From positions 13,082,001 through 13,146,000 of the forward strand of contig NC_058195.1 in assembly GCF_907165205.1 (NCBI RefSeq): DNA of 64,000 bases, read 5' to 3'. Origin of the DNA: Coccinella septempunctata. Lineage: Eukaryota; Arthropoda; Insecta; Coleoptera; Coccinellidae. Position numbers and translations under genes: made by a program. Positions 1-12,746 of the stretch are shown one piece after another. The notes under the pieces are model-generated. The model was not told the DNA's origin. It did no database searches and saw nothing but the letters and a program-made list of their open reading frames with translations. Within the stretch, counting starts at the first letter, position 1. Every line of letters starts with the position of its first letter.

Positions 1-557
1 TGTAAAGATACATAAATACAAAAGGACGAAAGTTCAAAGATTTGATATAAATAAGAAATCGACGATTTGAAATTTATTATAAATGATGAAAAATTTCATT
101 TGGAATTTCTTGGGCTATATTCACAATTTTAAATTATACATCAACTTATGCCTAACTTCATTCGAAAAAATTTTCAGATTGTACAGTTTCTTTTATTCAT
201 CAACTCATTGATGAATACTAGAATTCTATTTTTTTTCTGTCTGTTGAAAATTGATTTCAGTTTTATAATCATTAATTTTGATGTTACTTTAAATTTAAAA
301 CTTCCTTTAGTTTCAGTTGGACTAAAGAAAGCTTCAGAATTGAAGAAGAAACCAAAGATTAATCTTTGGGAGGAAATAAAGGAAAAGCCCAAAGTCTACA
401 GTTCTATATTCTACATATCCCTACTTAAGATAAAGATAAAGTGATCTTAAGGAATTACGATTTGAATGGAAAAAAAAATTTTCGATGCAAATAATATTTT
501 CAACGTAATTTGATTTCTCGGTAGGTACCAAACACAAAAATAGCACGAACTACTCAC

Positions 558-767
558 TTTTTTGTCTCGTACATGCTGGAAGTTGTAGCCTTTGAAGAAG
601 GCGACGGTAGTCAGTGTACGAAAAGATCTCATTCTCTTCTTTGGATCGGTTTCGAGGAGTCTTAATAAGAGGTCTCGAGATGGCGCATCCAGTGTCTTAT
701 CTGGTGGCAGCGTACCTGGTCTTAAGTTCTCTTTGTTGTATTGAAGAGGATCCGGTGAAGATGGAAA
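558..767 (-). CDS. S6KL-like protein kinase, C-lobe exon (internal exon, partial gene)
   Basis: This 210-bp exon (70 codons, phase 0 at both ends) encodes the end of a Ser/Thr kinase catalytic domain. It starts FPSSPDPLQYNKENLRPG, contains SRDLLLRLLETDPKKRM (kinase subdomain XI, with the conserved Arg) and ends AFFKGYNFQHVRDKK, which resembles the tail of S6KL/RPS6KL-type AGC kinases. The acceptor on the minus strand is a pyrimidine-rich tract ending CAG at 768-770, and the donor is GTGAGT at 557-552. It continues the upstream exon (60078-60166) exactly: that exon ends phase 0 with CIMLTSK and this one begins FPSS, a normal kinase junction. The open frame runs past the donor into the intron and ends by chance. 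Later exons must lie left of position 1. Kinase identity is solid; the S6KL name is from remembered family features. Confidence 0.85.
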
Positions 768-1254
768 CTGAAAGTATAAGGGAAAATTGATGAAAAGTCA
801 GCATAACATGTCCATATGGGGTTAACAGCATTCGATTTCAGACTAGGTAGACAATGATTCCTAAATTTGTTAGTTATAGGCGTCAGTAGTTTTATTTGTT
901 AAGAGCTATGAATAAATAGTAGTATATTCAACGAGTGTATTATTATGATGGCTATCATTCACGCGTACCTATGACTATAATAAAAAATTATTTCCAAAAT
1001 TTGGTTCATGTGAAGATCGCAAATACGGATTAATAAGCAAGGTTTAACGCCATAGCTATGATCGATAATGCCAATGAATCTGACTGGCAAAATCTACATT
1101 CAGGGTGAACCATAAAGAACGTGGGGCAATCGAAGTACACTAGCGATAGACTAGTTTCGATCTTAATTGAGCTCATCAGTACCCTATAACTCAACCAACG
1201 ATGCCGGTCAAATGAAGCAAAGCACCTTTATTCGTGGAACTGTTTGAAATCTTG

Positions 1255-1794
1255 AAGGATATATACCATGCTTCAGAATTCGGATATAAATTTTGAAAAC
1301 AATAAAATATACTTGTCTCAAGTCACCAATAATAATATACTGCGAAAAATCGGCATATTTCCTGCTGCCAATGCGCCGCTTGTATCTATTAGGCATTGTC
1401 CCAAGTCACTCTATGAAACTTCAAAATAAATGAATGAGATCCGTGTTGCCGTTTGATTTGTAAACAATCTTGTTTCATGACATATCTAATATACCAATAT
1501 CCCACATATCCACATGGTCAAAGTGAAACACAAGTACAGGACACTAGAAAGTATAAGGGCCATTAAAAACGCGCTTTTACTCTCCTGGATTCGGTAATTT
1601 TTACTGTCAATTCAAACCATATTCAAACGCTCTGGTCACGGCAAACTCGACAGGAATTAATTGTCAAACTAACCGAAATGACGTTACACAAACTTATAAG
1701 TTTGTCCTTTCACTCATAAATGGTAAGAAACAAAGAAATCTGCAAAGGGATAACTTTCCCAAGTTACAGGACTGCCCCAAGTCACCCGAATCTA
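1255..1794 (-). mobile_element. Pogo-like MITE, copy 1 (left-truncated)
   Basis: Same family as 31376-32278 and 38229-39117. The right terminus matches CACCCGAATCTA. It lacks the left end and about 240 bp of interior. On the minus strand it keeps a micro-ORF, MPNRYKRRIGSRKYADFS (1396 downward), which resembles the N-terminal start of pogo/Tigger transposases (psq-type helix-turn-helix). Confidence 0.6.
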
Positions 1795-1815
1795 CAGGTA
1801 CATTAGGCTTGTTCG

Positions 1816-3568
1816 TAGTGTGGTTCACAACGGTTCTGAACCACTCTACGAACAAACCTATTATGTCCCCCGAAGAAGGAATATAGCGCAAGAAAGCAGG
1901 CCCGGATCTAGGGGGGGGGCAAGCGGGGCGCTTGCCCCGGGCGCCAGCTCAAGGGGGCGCCAAAATCAACCAGAGGTTAAAATTTTTTTACTTTTGATTT
2001 TCTCGGAAAAAATTAATTTCCTAGTGCTAAAATGGAAAGTGTAGAATGGAAACATGATAAACCATCACTATACCTTAAATCTTTAAAATCAATGAGGGAT
2101 CAATTAACTGCATATTATTCAGTCATCTACGAATGACCGCCACACTTGGGTGAAATAGGTTGAAAGATCTGATATGTTCACACTGCGTCCAGCAGAAATT
2201 TCTTTGCCTGTCGACTCATCGCCTTCTCATCTGGAACTAAGGGCCAAAATTTCCGATTTTCTATAGACCATAACTTAAAAACTAATCCTTTCAGCATAAT
2301 TCTATTTGCATATTCGTAATCTATGCCTTAGTAAAAACACCAATTTTGGTGGAAATCAGTAAGATTCAAATTTTTTCAAATTTTCCATAGATGTAGGTAC
2401 CGAGTTTTTCACCATAATATGAGCGCCCCTTTAACTTTGTTACTAAGAGAGGTACAAAAAAATGTTTTATACAAAAGTTTCACGGAATTGAGTGTTTCAA
2501 AATGTTTTCACAAAATGAAATATATACAGAGTGGCCGATTTTTTGAAGAATATTTTTGGTCTCCGATCAAAACCGAATTCATTGTGTACACTAATTCGAG
2601 GGCGTAGAACACGAATATGCAAACAGATATTTAAAAAAAAAATCATTTTTCAAGTTATGGTCGATGGAAAATCGGAAATTTTGGACCTTCGCAGAAAAAT
2701 TCATAAAATCTGAACTGTTCGTGATAGATGAATGAAGTGTGGATTTTTATATTCGCAAAGAACCAATTCATCACAAAAAAAAACAGCATATGACTAGTGC
2801 CTTTTTTCTAGCTGCTACAGCTCTTCAAAGTTGACCAATATTTCCGAAATTTTGCACTAAAAGTGATTTATTCCTCAAAATACTGATCCTCCAAAAATCT
2901 AATTGCGTATTCGTGATCTACGACCTTGAATTAATATGTAAAATGATCCGGGTCGACATATGTAGCTAAAAAAATAAATTTTTGATCGGAATAATTTCGT
3001 TCATGAAGCGCGGGTAAAAACGATAGACGAGGGCGGGTTATAAACGACATTCTTGTAAATACGAACCTTTTTATTTTTCGAACGATTGCAACGCGAGTCA
3101 TTTTTTTTTACTAATTCGAGGTCGTAGATTACGAATATGCAATTTTTGGGAGTATTTTGGAAAAAGAATAACTTTTAAAGGAATAATGAGAAAAAATATG
3201 TTTTGATGGAACAATGGGAAAAAAATAAGAGTGATTTTTTTCCCAAAGTACTCATCTTAGCAAAAATCTAATTGCATAATCTATACGACCTCGAACTATT
3301 GAAAAAAATAACTCGGGTTGAAAGCGATGACGAATATGCAATTAGATATTTTCTACGAACCTTAGAAGGGGGGGGGGGGATCATGAATTTTTGCCCCGGT
3401 CAGAAAAAATCGTAGATCCGGGCCTGCAAGAAAGATACATTGATGTTTCGCGAAAAGTTGTAGTGTGGTTCACAACGGTTGTGAACCACTCTACGAACAA
3501 ACCTATTATGTCCCCCAAAGAAGGAACATAGCGCAAGAAAGATACATTGATGTTTCGCGAAAAGTTGT
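1816..3568. repeat. Tandem duplication with internal palindrome, split by a transposon
   Basis: A unit of roughly 105-115 bp occurs twice: copy 1 at 1816-1896 continued at 3435-3465, and copy 2 at about 3466-3568. Each begins with a near-perfect palindrome (GTGGTTCACAAC and its complement around a short centre). The hAT-like element at 1897-3426 interrupts copy 1, so the duplication probably predates the insertion. Confidence 0.65.
1897..3426. mobile_element. hAT-like non-autonomous transposon with 8-bp target duplication
   Basis: 1,530 bp with termini CAGGCCCGGATCTA and TAGATCCGGGCCTG. It is flanked on both sides by CAAGAAAG (1889-1896 and 3427-3434), an exact 8-bp duplication typical of hAT transposons, as are the CAG ends. 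G-runs follow both termini. Short open frames inside encode nothing recognisable, so it is non-autonomous. Confidence 0.75.
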
Positions 3569-4642
3569 AGTTTGGTTCTTTCAATCATTCGATTACAATT
3601 TTGGTCCTTGGGCCTCATTCGTGTGTTTGTGTTAAGATGTATCACTGGGTGGATGAAGACAAAGTGCTGTCATCAGCGAAGAGCGAAACCAACGAAATAT
3701 ATGTGTCAGGAAGACGGTGGGCCACAAAACTGAGCCTTGGGGTACTGCAACATTCAAATTGAATTCAACTTAAGTGATACCTATACCATCCACTTCCTGC
3801 TCCTTTTATCCTCTCGCATATCCCCTCAGAAAAACTAGAAGGAAGTTACCAGTTACCTATTGATAAAAACAAAACCGTTCATCCGTTCATCCTCATCTTC
3901 AATTTCATTTGTTTCGAAACGTTTTTCGAAATGGTAATTTCCGGTCAAACCAGAAGTCTGACAACAACATGGATTCGCTTATCTGTAACTCCAATTTCAA
4001 ATTGAAAAATTCCAAGGAAATCAGACCGTACATTTGACCAATCCTGCCCTATTATTCTGGTTTTCAATAAGCATAGTTGGTATTCAGATTTTTCATACGG
4101 TATATTCTCTGGCGGTGCGTTGAACCCCTGTAATACTTCTGATAACTGAAAAAACATCTCGGATGATCTCTATAAATTAGTGCTTATATGGTAAACATGT
4201 ATTTAACGACTTCCAAGAATGACTAAAATCTAAAAACCTGATCAATTTCTGTCTCGGATTTTCCAGGGTGGAGAATTCCCAGAAATATCAATAACAAGCA
4301 GGCAGACTGACGGGTAGGAATAATATTTTCGGGACGTTGCGGTTTGAAGGCGCAAAATGAAAAATAAAACCTTGAAGTCTTGAAGAAGATACATTCTCAA
4401 CAGTTGGTCTGCAGGTTTCTCATGTGCCATCAGAGTTATCCAGAGAATAAGTAGGTATTATAACAGCGGTCAAGGCGGCCTGGTTGATTTAGGTTCATCA
4501 TGGGAGACAAATTCGAAAAACAGAAGTGAAACACAGTCCTAATTTTGCCGTAGAGATCCTTCAGTTTAAAATTGAGCCGGATGAGAGAAACTTAAGTTGT
4601 TACATTTTCATCTAGGTTGTGTTTCCCCTGAAGAGTCAAATA
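3569..4642. other. Intronic sequence, nothing recognised
   Basis: Only short unconvincing open frames. Positions 1-557, left of the exon at 558-767, also hold nothing recognisable and are the next kinase intron. Confidence 0.5.
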
Positions 4643-4795
4643 AGATCGAAACCATGATGATCACCCGCGTTCACTCGACGAAATGTTCTTTCCGTTGATG
4701 CTCCGGGTGATGGTGGTTGGCTAGTTCGATTCAGATAGTAACAGTTGTTGATTTTTACATCAATGGATGTTATGTGTCTGAATTAATTGCGATTA
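4643..4795. repeat. Dispersed repeat, copy 1 (pair with 27688-27835)
   Basis: About 150 bp matching 27688-27835: both share GACCGAAACCATGAT-like starts, GTGATGGTGGTT, and GCTAGTTCGATTCAGAT. The GTTCGATTC core resembles a tRNA B box, so a SINE origin is possible but unproven. Confidence 0.5.
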
Positions 4796-4973
4796 TTATT
4801 GCTCGTCTTAATTATTCGATTATTGGGTATTATGTTTTCCTTCCAAGCTGTACAATTTCTATGGTTGGAGATTTTTCTCTTTTGATTTTTATTAAGCTAG
4901 CAGCACTTTCGTTATCGGAATTTCAATACGTCCTAAATGAACTGCTGAAAAAGTGGATAATTTGCGTACGTAT

Positions 4974-6227
4974 ACAGGGTGTGTCTTTGAATCGAAGGTA
5001 CAAATATTTTAACAGTAGATTCTTGAGGTCAAAAAAAACACTTTATTCTATTACCTATTTTTTGCGAATCGGCTCTGTTTAAAAGATACAGGCTGTTGAA
5101 AAACCATAAAAGATTATTTTAGTTCTCACAAACGATTTAATCGAATGAAATGAATTTCGGAATATAGTTTTTCATTTATTTGATTAATCTATTTCGAACA
5201 CAAGATATCACCCACATCTTCCAGTTTTTCATTATGACCATTTGTATCATAAAAATATCGAAAATTCAAAGAAACCAACTCTTGAAACTGAGTTTGACGC
5301 TATTCAATGAATATTTGAACGTTTTGTGAAATAAAAGTATTCTTCGTATTTCCTCGTATAATGAGCCGTTTTCGAGTAATCCGAATGTTCAAAAATTAAA
5401 AATTATCTGGGTACTTTGGCTGAATACAGTGATCCACAGATGAGAAGTGTCACTGATTTAGCTATTTATTCTGAGGGTAATTTGGCTTTTCTAGAGGTGG
5501 CACAGCTCATTACTCTGGGGAGCGTCGTCGGATGCTTTGAAGGTTTTCCTTAAACAAAAGAAGGCGATGCGGTTGTTGGCCGGAGTGGATCAGGTGAGCA
5601 GTTGTAGACCCCTATTCAAGAAGTACAAAGTTCTCACTGTTCCGTGCTGCTACATGCTTGAGTGTCTTCTCCACGTACATTTGGGGAAGGAGGAACTCCC
5701 CAGGCACTCGAGTGTACATGATCACAACACCCGAAATAGAAATAAAATTCTGACTCCCATCCACCGCATAAAGAGAACACAAAATATGTACGTTTTTAAT
5801 GGTATAAAGATGTACAATAGATTTCCTGATCACGTGATTTCCCTTCGTGGAGTAGCCTTCAAAAAGGTCGTGAAGAGTCTGCTTCTAGAAGGCGCCTTTT
5901 ATTCCATTGATGAATTTATGAATCACCAGTTCTAGTTCTCGATAGATTCGTATTTTAATGTATGTGAATAATTTACTTATGTGTGTATGATTATGTTGTT
6001 ATCGTGCCTATACAGTTAAGATATTTTATATTATATAGATTTTTATTGACTCACCCTGTAAATTTTGAGGGAAATAAAAGAGTATGAGTATGAGAGTATG
6101 AGTATGAGTATGAGCATTATGAAAACTCAAAATGGCGAATTGGAAAAAATAGTATAGAAAAAAAGTGTTTCTGTTGACCTCAAGTACTAATGTAAAAATA
6201 TTTGTACAAGTCAAAGACTCACCCTGT
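4974..6227. mobile_element. Inverted-repeat element family A, copy 1, split by a LINE
   Basis: Ends are ACAGGGTG and CACCCTGT. The left arm starts with sequence matching GACTCGTACAAATATTTTAA; the right arm is its inverted counterpart (GTACAAGTCAAAGACTCACC). Other copies are at 33266, 41546, 45602, 49889 and 51821, of about 620-800 bp with no coding capacity. Here the 3' end of a LINE (5513-6113) interrupts the family sequence between CAGCTCATTA and TTATGAAAAC. Confidence 0.75.
5513..6113 (+). pseudogene. 5'-truncated LINE: reverse transcriptase C-terminus and 3' tail
   Basis: The open frame starts mid-protein with LWGASSDALKVFLKQKKAMR and continues with SCRPLFKKYKVLTVP, DHNTRNRNK and NGIKMYNRFP, ending at 5935. 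This is the C-terminal domain typical of jockey-type non-LTR polymerases. About 180 bp of 3' UTR ends in a GGGAAATAAA signal and a (GAGTAT)n-like tract at about 6080-6112. It is inserted into inverted-repeat family A with a possible short target duplication CATTA. Confidence 0.75.
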
Positions 6228-6539
6228 ATAGTATATGAAGGGAAATAAAAAATGTATATGTACTGAGTACTGCTATAGAGCGACTACATAGTTATAGTAT
6301 AGAAATGAACAAAATAAAGATTCTACCTGGGGAAGTCTGCAGGCTCAAAAAAGAAGCCTAATGTTACGAACACCTTGAAATCGAGGCTCAACATCGAGTG
6401 GTGTCTCTTCGTACTGCTCTCATTCTATTCGCCAGTATGCCAACGAGGTTATCAAAGAAAGTTTGATGAATTTTCTGCCAAATGTCTGTCAAAGCATCGG
6501 CGAGTTTTTATAATGTCAGCGGTGGGTCAGGTAACCGGT

Positions 6540-7695
6540 GTAATTGCTATGATATCGTAGACGAGACAAGTTTAGTACAATTTGGGTCAGAAGACCAAGG
6601 GCCAATCCATTCGGTTAATGCCATGCTATGCGGCCATTTCATAACCAACTTTGGAATAAAACAGGGATGCGTGTTAGTGCCTCTACTGTTCAATATTTTC
6701 GCCATAGCTGTCTCGATAATTGCTTACATGAGTATGCCTGTAAGATGTGTTGGAAGGAGATTCAGATTTGATGGAGGCCTGTTTAACCTGAAGCGCCTCA
6801 GAGCAAAAACCCGTACAAGGTTTATCACGGCATCAATATGCAAACGACTGCGCACTTATCACTAGCAGCTCAGAGGATCTACAGATAATGTTGGACACCT
6901 ATAAACATATATATGAAGCTTTAGGCCTTAAACTCAATATTGACAAAACCAAAATCCTGGTGAATCCGAGAGAAAGCCTTCAAACAGATATCAGCCTGGA
7001 AGATGAAACTCTAGAACAGGTCCAGCAGTTCAAATACTTGGAAAGCTTCATAAATACTAGGGCTAACCTAGAAACGGAAATACACAACCGTATCAATTCG
7101 GCATCACTGGCATTCTGGAAGCTAAAGCACAGAGGACGTCATTCTGACGACCAAGACAGCTGTTTACAAAGCAGTGGTCCTCCCAACGCTTCTTTACGCC
7201 CTACAGGCGATATATTAAACAGCATGAACAAACGCAACAACGTCATTTAAGACAAATAATGCACATCAGAGGGTTCCACAAAGTTTCAAATGCAGAAGTC
7301 TTGCAACGCGCGAGTTGTATAACAATTGAGACTCAAGTAACGAGGGCCCGACTCAGATGGAGCGGCCACTTTCTGAGGATGCAAGACACAAGACTCCCCA
7401 AAATAGCTCTGTAAGGCGAATTCGCAGAGGAAGCTCGGAAACCAGGAGGCCAGTATAAGCGGTTTAAGAATATACTGCATCGATCCTTAAAATCAGTGAA
7501 TGTCAATCATATTTGGAAACAACTAGCGTTAGACAGATCACAGTGAAGGTCTTTGGTCCGCAGTTATAATGGACACTCGAGAAAAATACAGCGGAGGCCA
7601 GATCTGGCTGGTGACTATCCATGCCCGGAGTGTGGAAGGATCTGTAGGTCACGGTTGGGTCTCTTCAGTCACAGGAGGACACGCAGTCGCAAGTA
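6540..7695 (+). pseudogene. Degenerate non-LTR retrotransposon polymerase with C-terminal zinc knuckle
   Basis: Several frames together give a LINE polymerase. FGIKQGCVLVPLLFNIF (6650-6700) is the RQGCxLSPLLFNI motif. At about 6838 the catalytic YADD box reads YAND. LDTYKHIYEALGLKLNIDKTKI, NRINSASLAFWKLKHR and RARLRWSGHFLRMQDTRLPK follow. The C-terminus (about 7615-7695) has CPECGR-x-C-x-SR-x-GLFSHRR, a C2H2-like finger. Frameshifts and stops at several places, for example just after LPKIAL, show that it is dead. Confidence 0.75.
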
Positions 7696-8986
7696 GCCCT
7701 AAGAAATTATAAGATTGAACGCACCGATAGTTTTTTTTTGAGTTTTTGTAGATTCATCCTCGGTTACGGGATACAGCAATGGAAGATGAATCAGCGGATC
7801 TTGTGCGATGGTTGTAGTTCTTGCTCTTGCCCACATCAGTATATGCAGTACTTTCACTAGTACTGTAGCGATTCCACACTCCACTTACTGCACTTTGCGA
7901 AAGCCGCAGACAGTTATCAACTCTTTTTGTAACCCTCGTTTAAACAAACCACTAATTGTTCGAGTTGGCAGACTTCTCTGAACACATTTTAAAATCTTCA
8001 CAATAAAATAAGGAATGTACAGAAATACCGAAATTTTATTTCGTGCAAAAAAAAAGTTTCCTATCGAATACCCACTTCAATTTCTGACCAGGGTCACCCA
8101 CAAGCAGCTTTTGTCGAAAAACCATCAAACGCCCCTGAATCGTCGTGGCCATCAGCTAGCAGCATAATACGCCACTGACCATCGGATACTTTTATCCGAT
8201 TACGATGTTCCCCATGTTCTTGGGCTTCAGCGTCCGAAGATACACATGCAGAGATACGAATATGTTAGTGAAAAGGTCGACGAACCCCGGTTGCAAGTTT
8301 GAGATGAGAATGCAAGAATAATTGCCGCCTTTAAATAAATTGAACATTTACGAACCGGCCTGCGGTCGACAGCCCCAGACGGGATTTGAACCGGTGGCTC
8401 TAGTGGCGCACTAATGAGATGATGAAGATAATGATGATCTCAAGTGAAGATTGGACGATCAAAATGAGATTATTCATAGTTATATGATCGGTCGAATAAA
8501 AATCGCCCTCTAGGATTTTCCATTGCCTAGATCTGCTCGTTATTTGGCGTCGGTACAAATAAATCTACAGGGTGTCCCGAAACTGGTGAATCAAACGTCA
8601 CACCACGGTAGAGTAGATCAAATACCATCGAATGACACCAACATAAGCTGAGCGAAAATGTACCGTTTCCAAAAAAACCTAATCTGAAATTGCCGATTTT
8701 CGGTCTATTTTTCTAATCATAGGGTCAATTTGTGATTAAGGACAGCTCTTTTCGCCCATATTATCACCCCTATAGAGGGGGTTTATTCTGAGTAATAAAA
8801 ATTATGCAGAAAAAACAATTGTTTTAATTTACATTTACTTGGGTTTTCGATTAACTACTTGGAATAATTTTAATTAGGTGTTATAAAACAATAATCTAGG
8901 ATTAATATGATTTAAAATCGCTATCCTTTGTCACAAACTGGCCCTCTGTGATTGAAAAAAATAGTTCGAAAATCGGCAACTTTATA
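7696..8986. other. Intronic sequence with one solo ACAGGGTGTCCC terminus
   Basis: Apart from the B-box-like piece, ACAGGGTGTCCCGAAACTGG at about 8569 looks like a lone transposon end; its partner was not found. Confidence 0.4.
8341..8410 (-). repeat. Possible tRNA-derived SINE fragment (B-box-like)
   Basis: On the minus strand, CCGGTTCAAATCCCGTCTGG resembles a T-arm / RNA polymerase III B box (GGTTCRANTCC). No convincing A box or cloverleaf is visible, so this is not called a tRNA gene. Confidence 0.3.
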
Positions 8987-10428
8987 GTTGGGGACCGAAA
9001 AGGGAAATTCGGGATTTACTCGAGCGTTGTCAGATTAATAAGGGGACATACCTTGGACCTTGTAGAGGACCTCTACCAAAAATTAGATTTGTATATAGAG
9101 GGAAGGGAGAATTGTCTAGGACAGCCTGTCAGAATAGTAAAAAAAAAAACGATCATTGTATATACTCGAGCGTGTCAGATTGAGATATATGTGGTTAATT
9201 ACATGTTGAAAAGTATATATTCTCTTAATCTGACAATTTAAGCATGTCGAAAATGTGTGGAAGGGCGCCAAAGTTGCAAAAAAAAAACGTCCCGTGTACA
9301 TTCTCGAGCGTGGTGGCGTTTTTTCTTATTTTGAAGCTAATGATTCAAGAATAACGGTAAAATATAATCTGACAGTTTTAGGAAGCTGAAACAATAAAAA
9401 TTGGCCATAAAGGTCACAAAAATCACTTTTTTTGAATTATATCCTTCCCTGGGCTTCAAATCTTTTTCGCATTCATCATAAAAGTTGTAGAACATAACAT
9501 TTTCTACAAATTTTGTCCCAAGCAATTTATTCTACGTTAAAACGTTTTTGAAATATATGGCGATTAATGTGAGGTGTGTAGCGATACATGCTGAAGTGTT
9601 GGAAAATAGTACATTCTAAGGTTCAGTCACAGACAATACTAAAATTTTCGTGACTAATTTCGAAATCGTCATCATAGAAATACCTTGTCATTTTGACAAT
9701 TGTAGATTAGACTGGGATTTTACATTGACCTTGCCCTTAAGCATGCGTGGCTAAGCTTCTCACCCTTATCACCCTCTAATTCGAGAACGGTTAAGAGTAT
9801 GTAAAATTGCTTCAGACAAAAGTTGTGTAGAATTTTATTATCTACAACTTTCATAATGAATACAAAAACGATTAGAGGTACAGAGAGGGAAATATTCGAA
9901 AAAAAGGGATTTTTATCATCTTCAAATTTCAGATTAAGAAAACCCATCCTGATTAGTGTCAGATTAGTGGGTCAACACGTCTACAACACCGAGATTAACC
10001 ATCTGTATGAAAATCTGACACGCTCGAGTATGTACAAGTAACGATTTTTTTTACATTTTCAAAGGACAATTGCGTCACGTTCAAATTGTCAGTCCCTTGA
10101 TAAGTAGCTTCCTTTGGGTCCAATTAACATATCTTTCAAAAATCTGACACGCTGGAAATTTTTTTTTTACCATTTTCTTCTCTTCCGTACGGCCAGTCCC
10201 ACCGCGCAAACTGTCAGATAAGCATGAATTCATTCTCAGAGACACGTAGGGGATATACAGTATTTTAATCTGAAATGCTCGAGTATGCACACCTGACGAT
10301 TTTTGTACATCTTTGAGACCCTGCAGACGCTTTCCCCACCGCGGAAAGTGATTTCTTTCTACCATCTAATCCACTAGGTCTCCACGACGCTCGAGTAAAT
10401 CCCTATTTAGCATCGTCGGCTCCCCAAC
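8987..10428. mobile_element. Fold-back element family C, copy 1
   Basis: 1,442 bp from GTTGGGGA to TCCCCAAC, flanked by TATA on both sides. Subterminal GGGATTTACTCGAGCG is mirrored at the right end. The motif TCTGACACGCTCGAGTA and its complement recur inside, and the centre is a long imperfect inverted repeat (compare AAAAGTTGTAGAA near 9480 with CTACAACTTTCATAATG near 9840). No transposase is seen. Confidence 0.7.
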
Positions 10429-10433
10429 TATAG

Positions 10434-10690
10434 ATTTGATATGCCTCCAATCAGTTCGTATAAACGTCAATTATGTTAGTCACATATTTTCGACTTCATA
10501 TTCGATATTGTGATAACATACGTAATTACTGAGACTTTTACGTAGAACGGACAACAAAGCGATGATTTAAAACCCAAGCATGTTTTGACAAGCGTTATAA
10601 CCTCACATTTTCGTAGTATACAGACTGGAATGTGTCAAATTTCCATGGCCAACCGAGTGCTGAAATAAAACAAAATGGCGTATACAATCT
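10434..10690 (+). repeat. Dispersed repeat, inverted partner of 25905-26160
   Basis: About 250 bp whose reverse complement closely matches 25905-26160, including GTTGGCCATGGAAAT, CGAAAATGTG and GTTCTACGTAAAAGT. It begins just beyond the right end of the family C element. No coding potential is visible. Confidence 0.65.
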
Positions 10691-12746
10691 ACGAACTACA
10701 AAGAAAGATCACAAAACTGTTGTTGTATCCATCCGATTTATTGGCCGTTCCGGAGCAAACTGTTTTTTCCGATCCATAGCGCCCAAAAGTCTCATCTGAT
10801 GACTTTTCCATGCGGAACCTGGCAGTCCAACCATTAGGTTGCACCTTCAAAACCTTCCTGGAGTATGTCAGCGAAGGCACCAAGAATCCTCTTGTCTATC
10901 CAAGTCCAGGAGTGTTCCTTTACTAAATTGGTATTTTTGAAGACCACAAAATGGTTCAGGATACGATTTTAACTAGGTTCAACTCATCTACCAGTTGAAG
11001 CACTAAAAGTGTTTCGTGTAGTTAAAGTAGTTACCTTCACGCACCTGAATATTGGATTGTAACAGCGAAACACTTATGGTGGGTAAATACCTTATCCTAG
11101 TGCAAATCATGTTGTTAAGTGTTTAGTCCAGCTTTGGAATCTCTCATGCGATAGTGTTTGTGACTAGTGTACTATTATATCATTCGATCCATTCAATAAA
11201 CATTTCATTAGCATCGTAAAAAATGTGGCAAGAACCAAAGTGAAGAGATAGCAACATTCGAATAGATTTCCGGTAGATGAAAAAAAAAAAAAACATCCAG
11301 GAGAAAAACGTCAACGCCCCACTATTACAGATTCCCAGTCATTAAGGCAGAATATGTACAGGTCGCACCTAGATATAGTGAATTAGGAATGAGGCTCAGA
11401 TTGAAGATAACGACGTATCTAATATATGCACATCATATTTTCATTTGAATGACAGGTGAATCCAGCCGAGGCAGTTAACTGATATAGCATGGCAAAAAAC
11501 GAATCGTGCCCGAGGCAAAATCTAATATTAGACGTAATTTGAATGGTAATGCATCTCGAACAACCGTTCTATAGCTCCCTGGAATGTTCGCTTCCATCGG
11601 ATTTAGTGATACGAGAAGGGAATAACGGAAATTTACGTAGACTCATTACGGAATCCTATAATTTTCGATCAGGTTACACGAGGATGTCGTCACTGTTGTC
11701 CATCATATTCGAACGAGTCAGGGATTTCTGATTATTAACGCAGATAAGCGATGAACGAGTAATGCATAATGTGAATCGAGGAGAGACTTGCCCCAAAACG
11801 CAGCAAGTAAACACGAAGCTTCATGACTTCCAATCGATCGAAATAAACGCAGTAGCGAATGAACTGGTTAAGCCAAATTTGCCTATGTTAGAAAAGCTAT
11901 AATTTGGTAGTGTTGGATTCACAACCAAGCATCCAAAGAATGATCATTGATCTGTATGCCACTGGCATAAATGACATGACATTAAAGTAATTGTCAAAAT
12001 TACTTACCAAAATTGATTCAATCATCCCTCTATCTAATATTGGTAACTTAGTGACGAACGGCCAAATGAAAAGAATTCAAGGACGAAAAGTGTATGCGGA
12101 CGAAAAGTACTTGCCTTTGAAAATAGTCGATTTTCAATTTTTTGTTTAGGTAGACCTAAAAAACAACTTCCTCGTGTCTGTGTGTGTAACGCTTTTTTGT
12201 GGACACGCTACTGAGTCGTAATTTTGAGGCTATCGTGCTACATGTCGGGAGGATTATTCGCATCCACGGTGTGAAGAGTAGTTTATGCCACGACCACAGG
12301 ACTTCTCACCATCCGTATAAGCCTTAAACTATAAGGCGTGAAGGGGTAAGATTACCAGAATGTGGGTTGTTGCCAGAACACTTGAACGTTAAGTATAAGT
12401 TACAAAAATTTCACATGCCACAGCACCATTGCTTCAGTAGATTTCTTTATTTAAGAAGATGCTCAAATAAAGGCAGATTTTATTTCTAAGTAGGTACTGT
12501 GTGCGACCTGATGTCAATTCTTGTAACCAGAAATAACATAGTTGTTAGCATCAAGATAGTGAAAACTTGAAAGGTTTTGGTGTTTCAACGAGAAGGTTCA
12601 CGAACTCATGAAATGCCGTTCTTCTAGCTCTTGTAAAACCTTTGGTTCGTGTATTAAATCTACCTAGTTTCTGATCCACTTCGAAGGTACATCTTTTTTT
12701 GAATGTTTTGTTAGGTGAATCCCTCAAGATGAATAATAAAATTTAA
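10691..12746. other. Intronic sequence, nothing recognised
   Basis: About 2 kb with no convincing gene, repeat or RNA; a short poly-A run is near 11280. The same holds for 13861-14500, 16045-17163, 18374-19119 and 19546-20015 (the last with two decayed AGGGTGTCC / ACACCCTATA-type ends). Confidence 0.4.

Noticed and set aside
8341..8410. tRNA gene
   Set aside because: A T-arm-like B box is present but no acceptor stem, D arm or A box could be folded.
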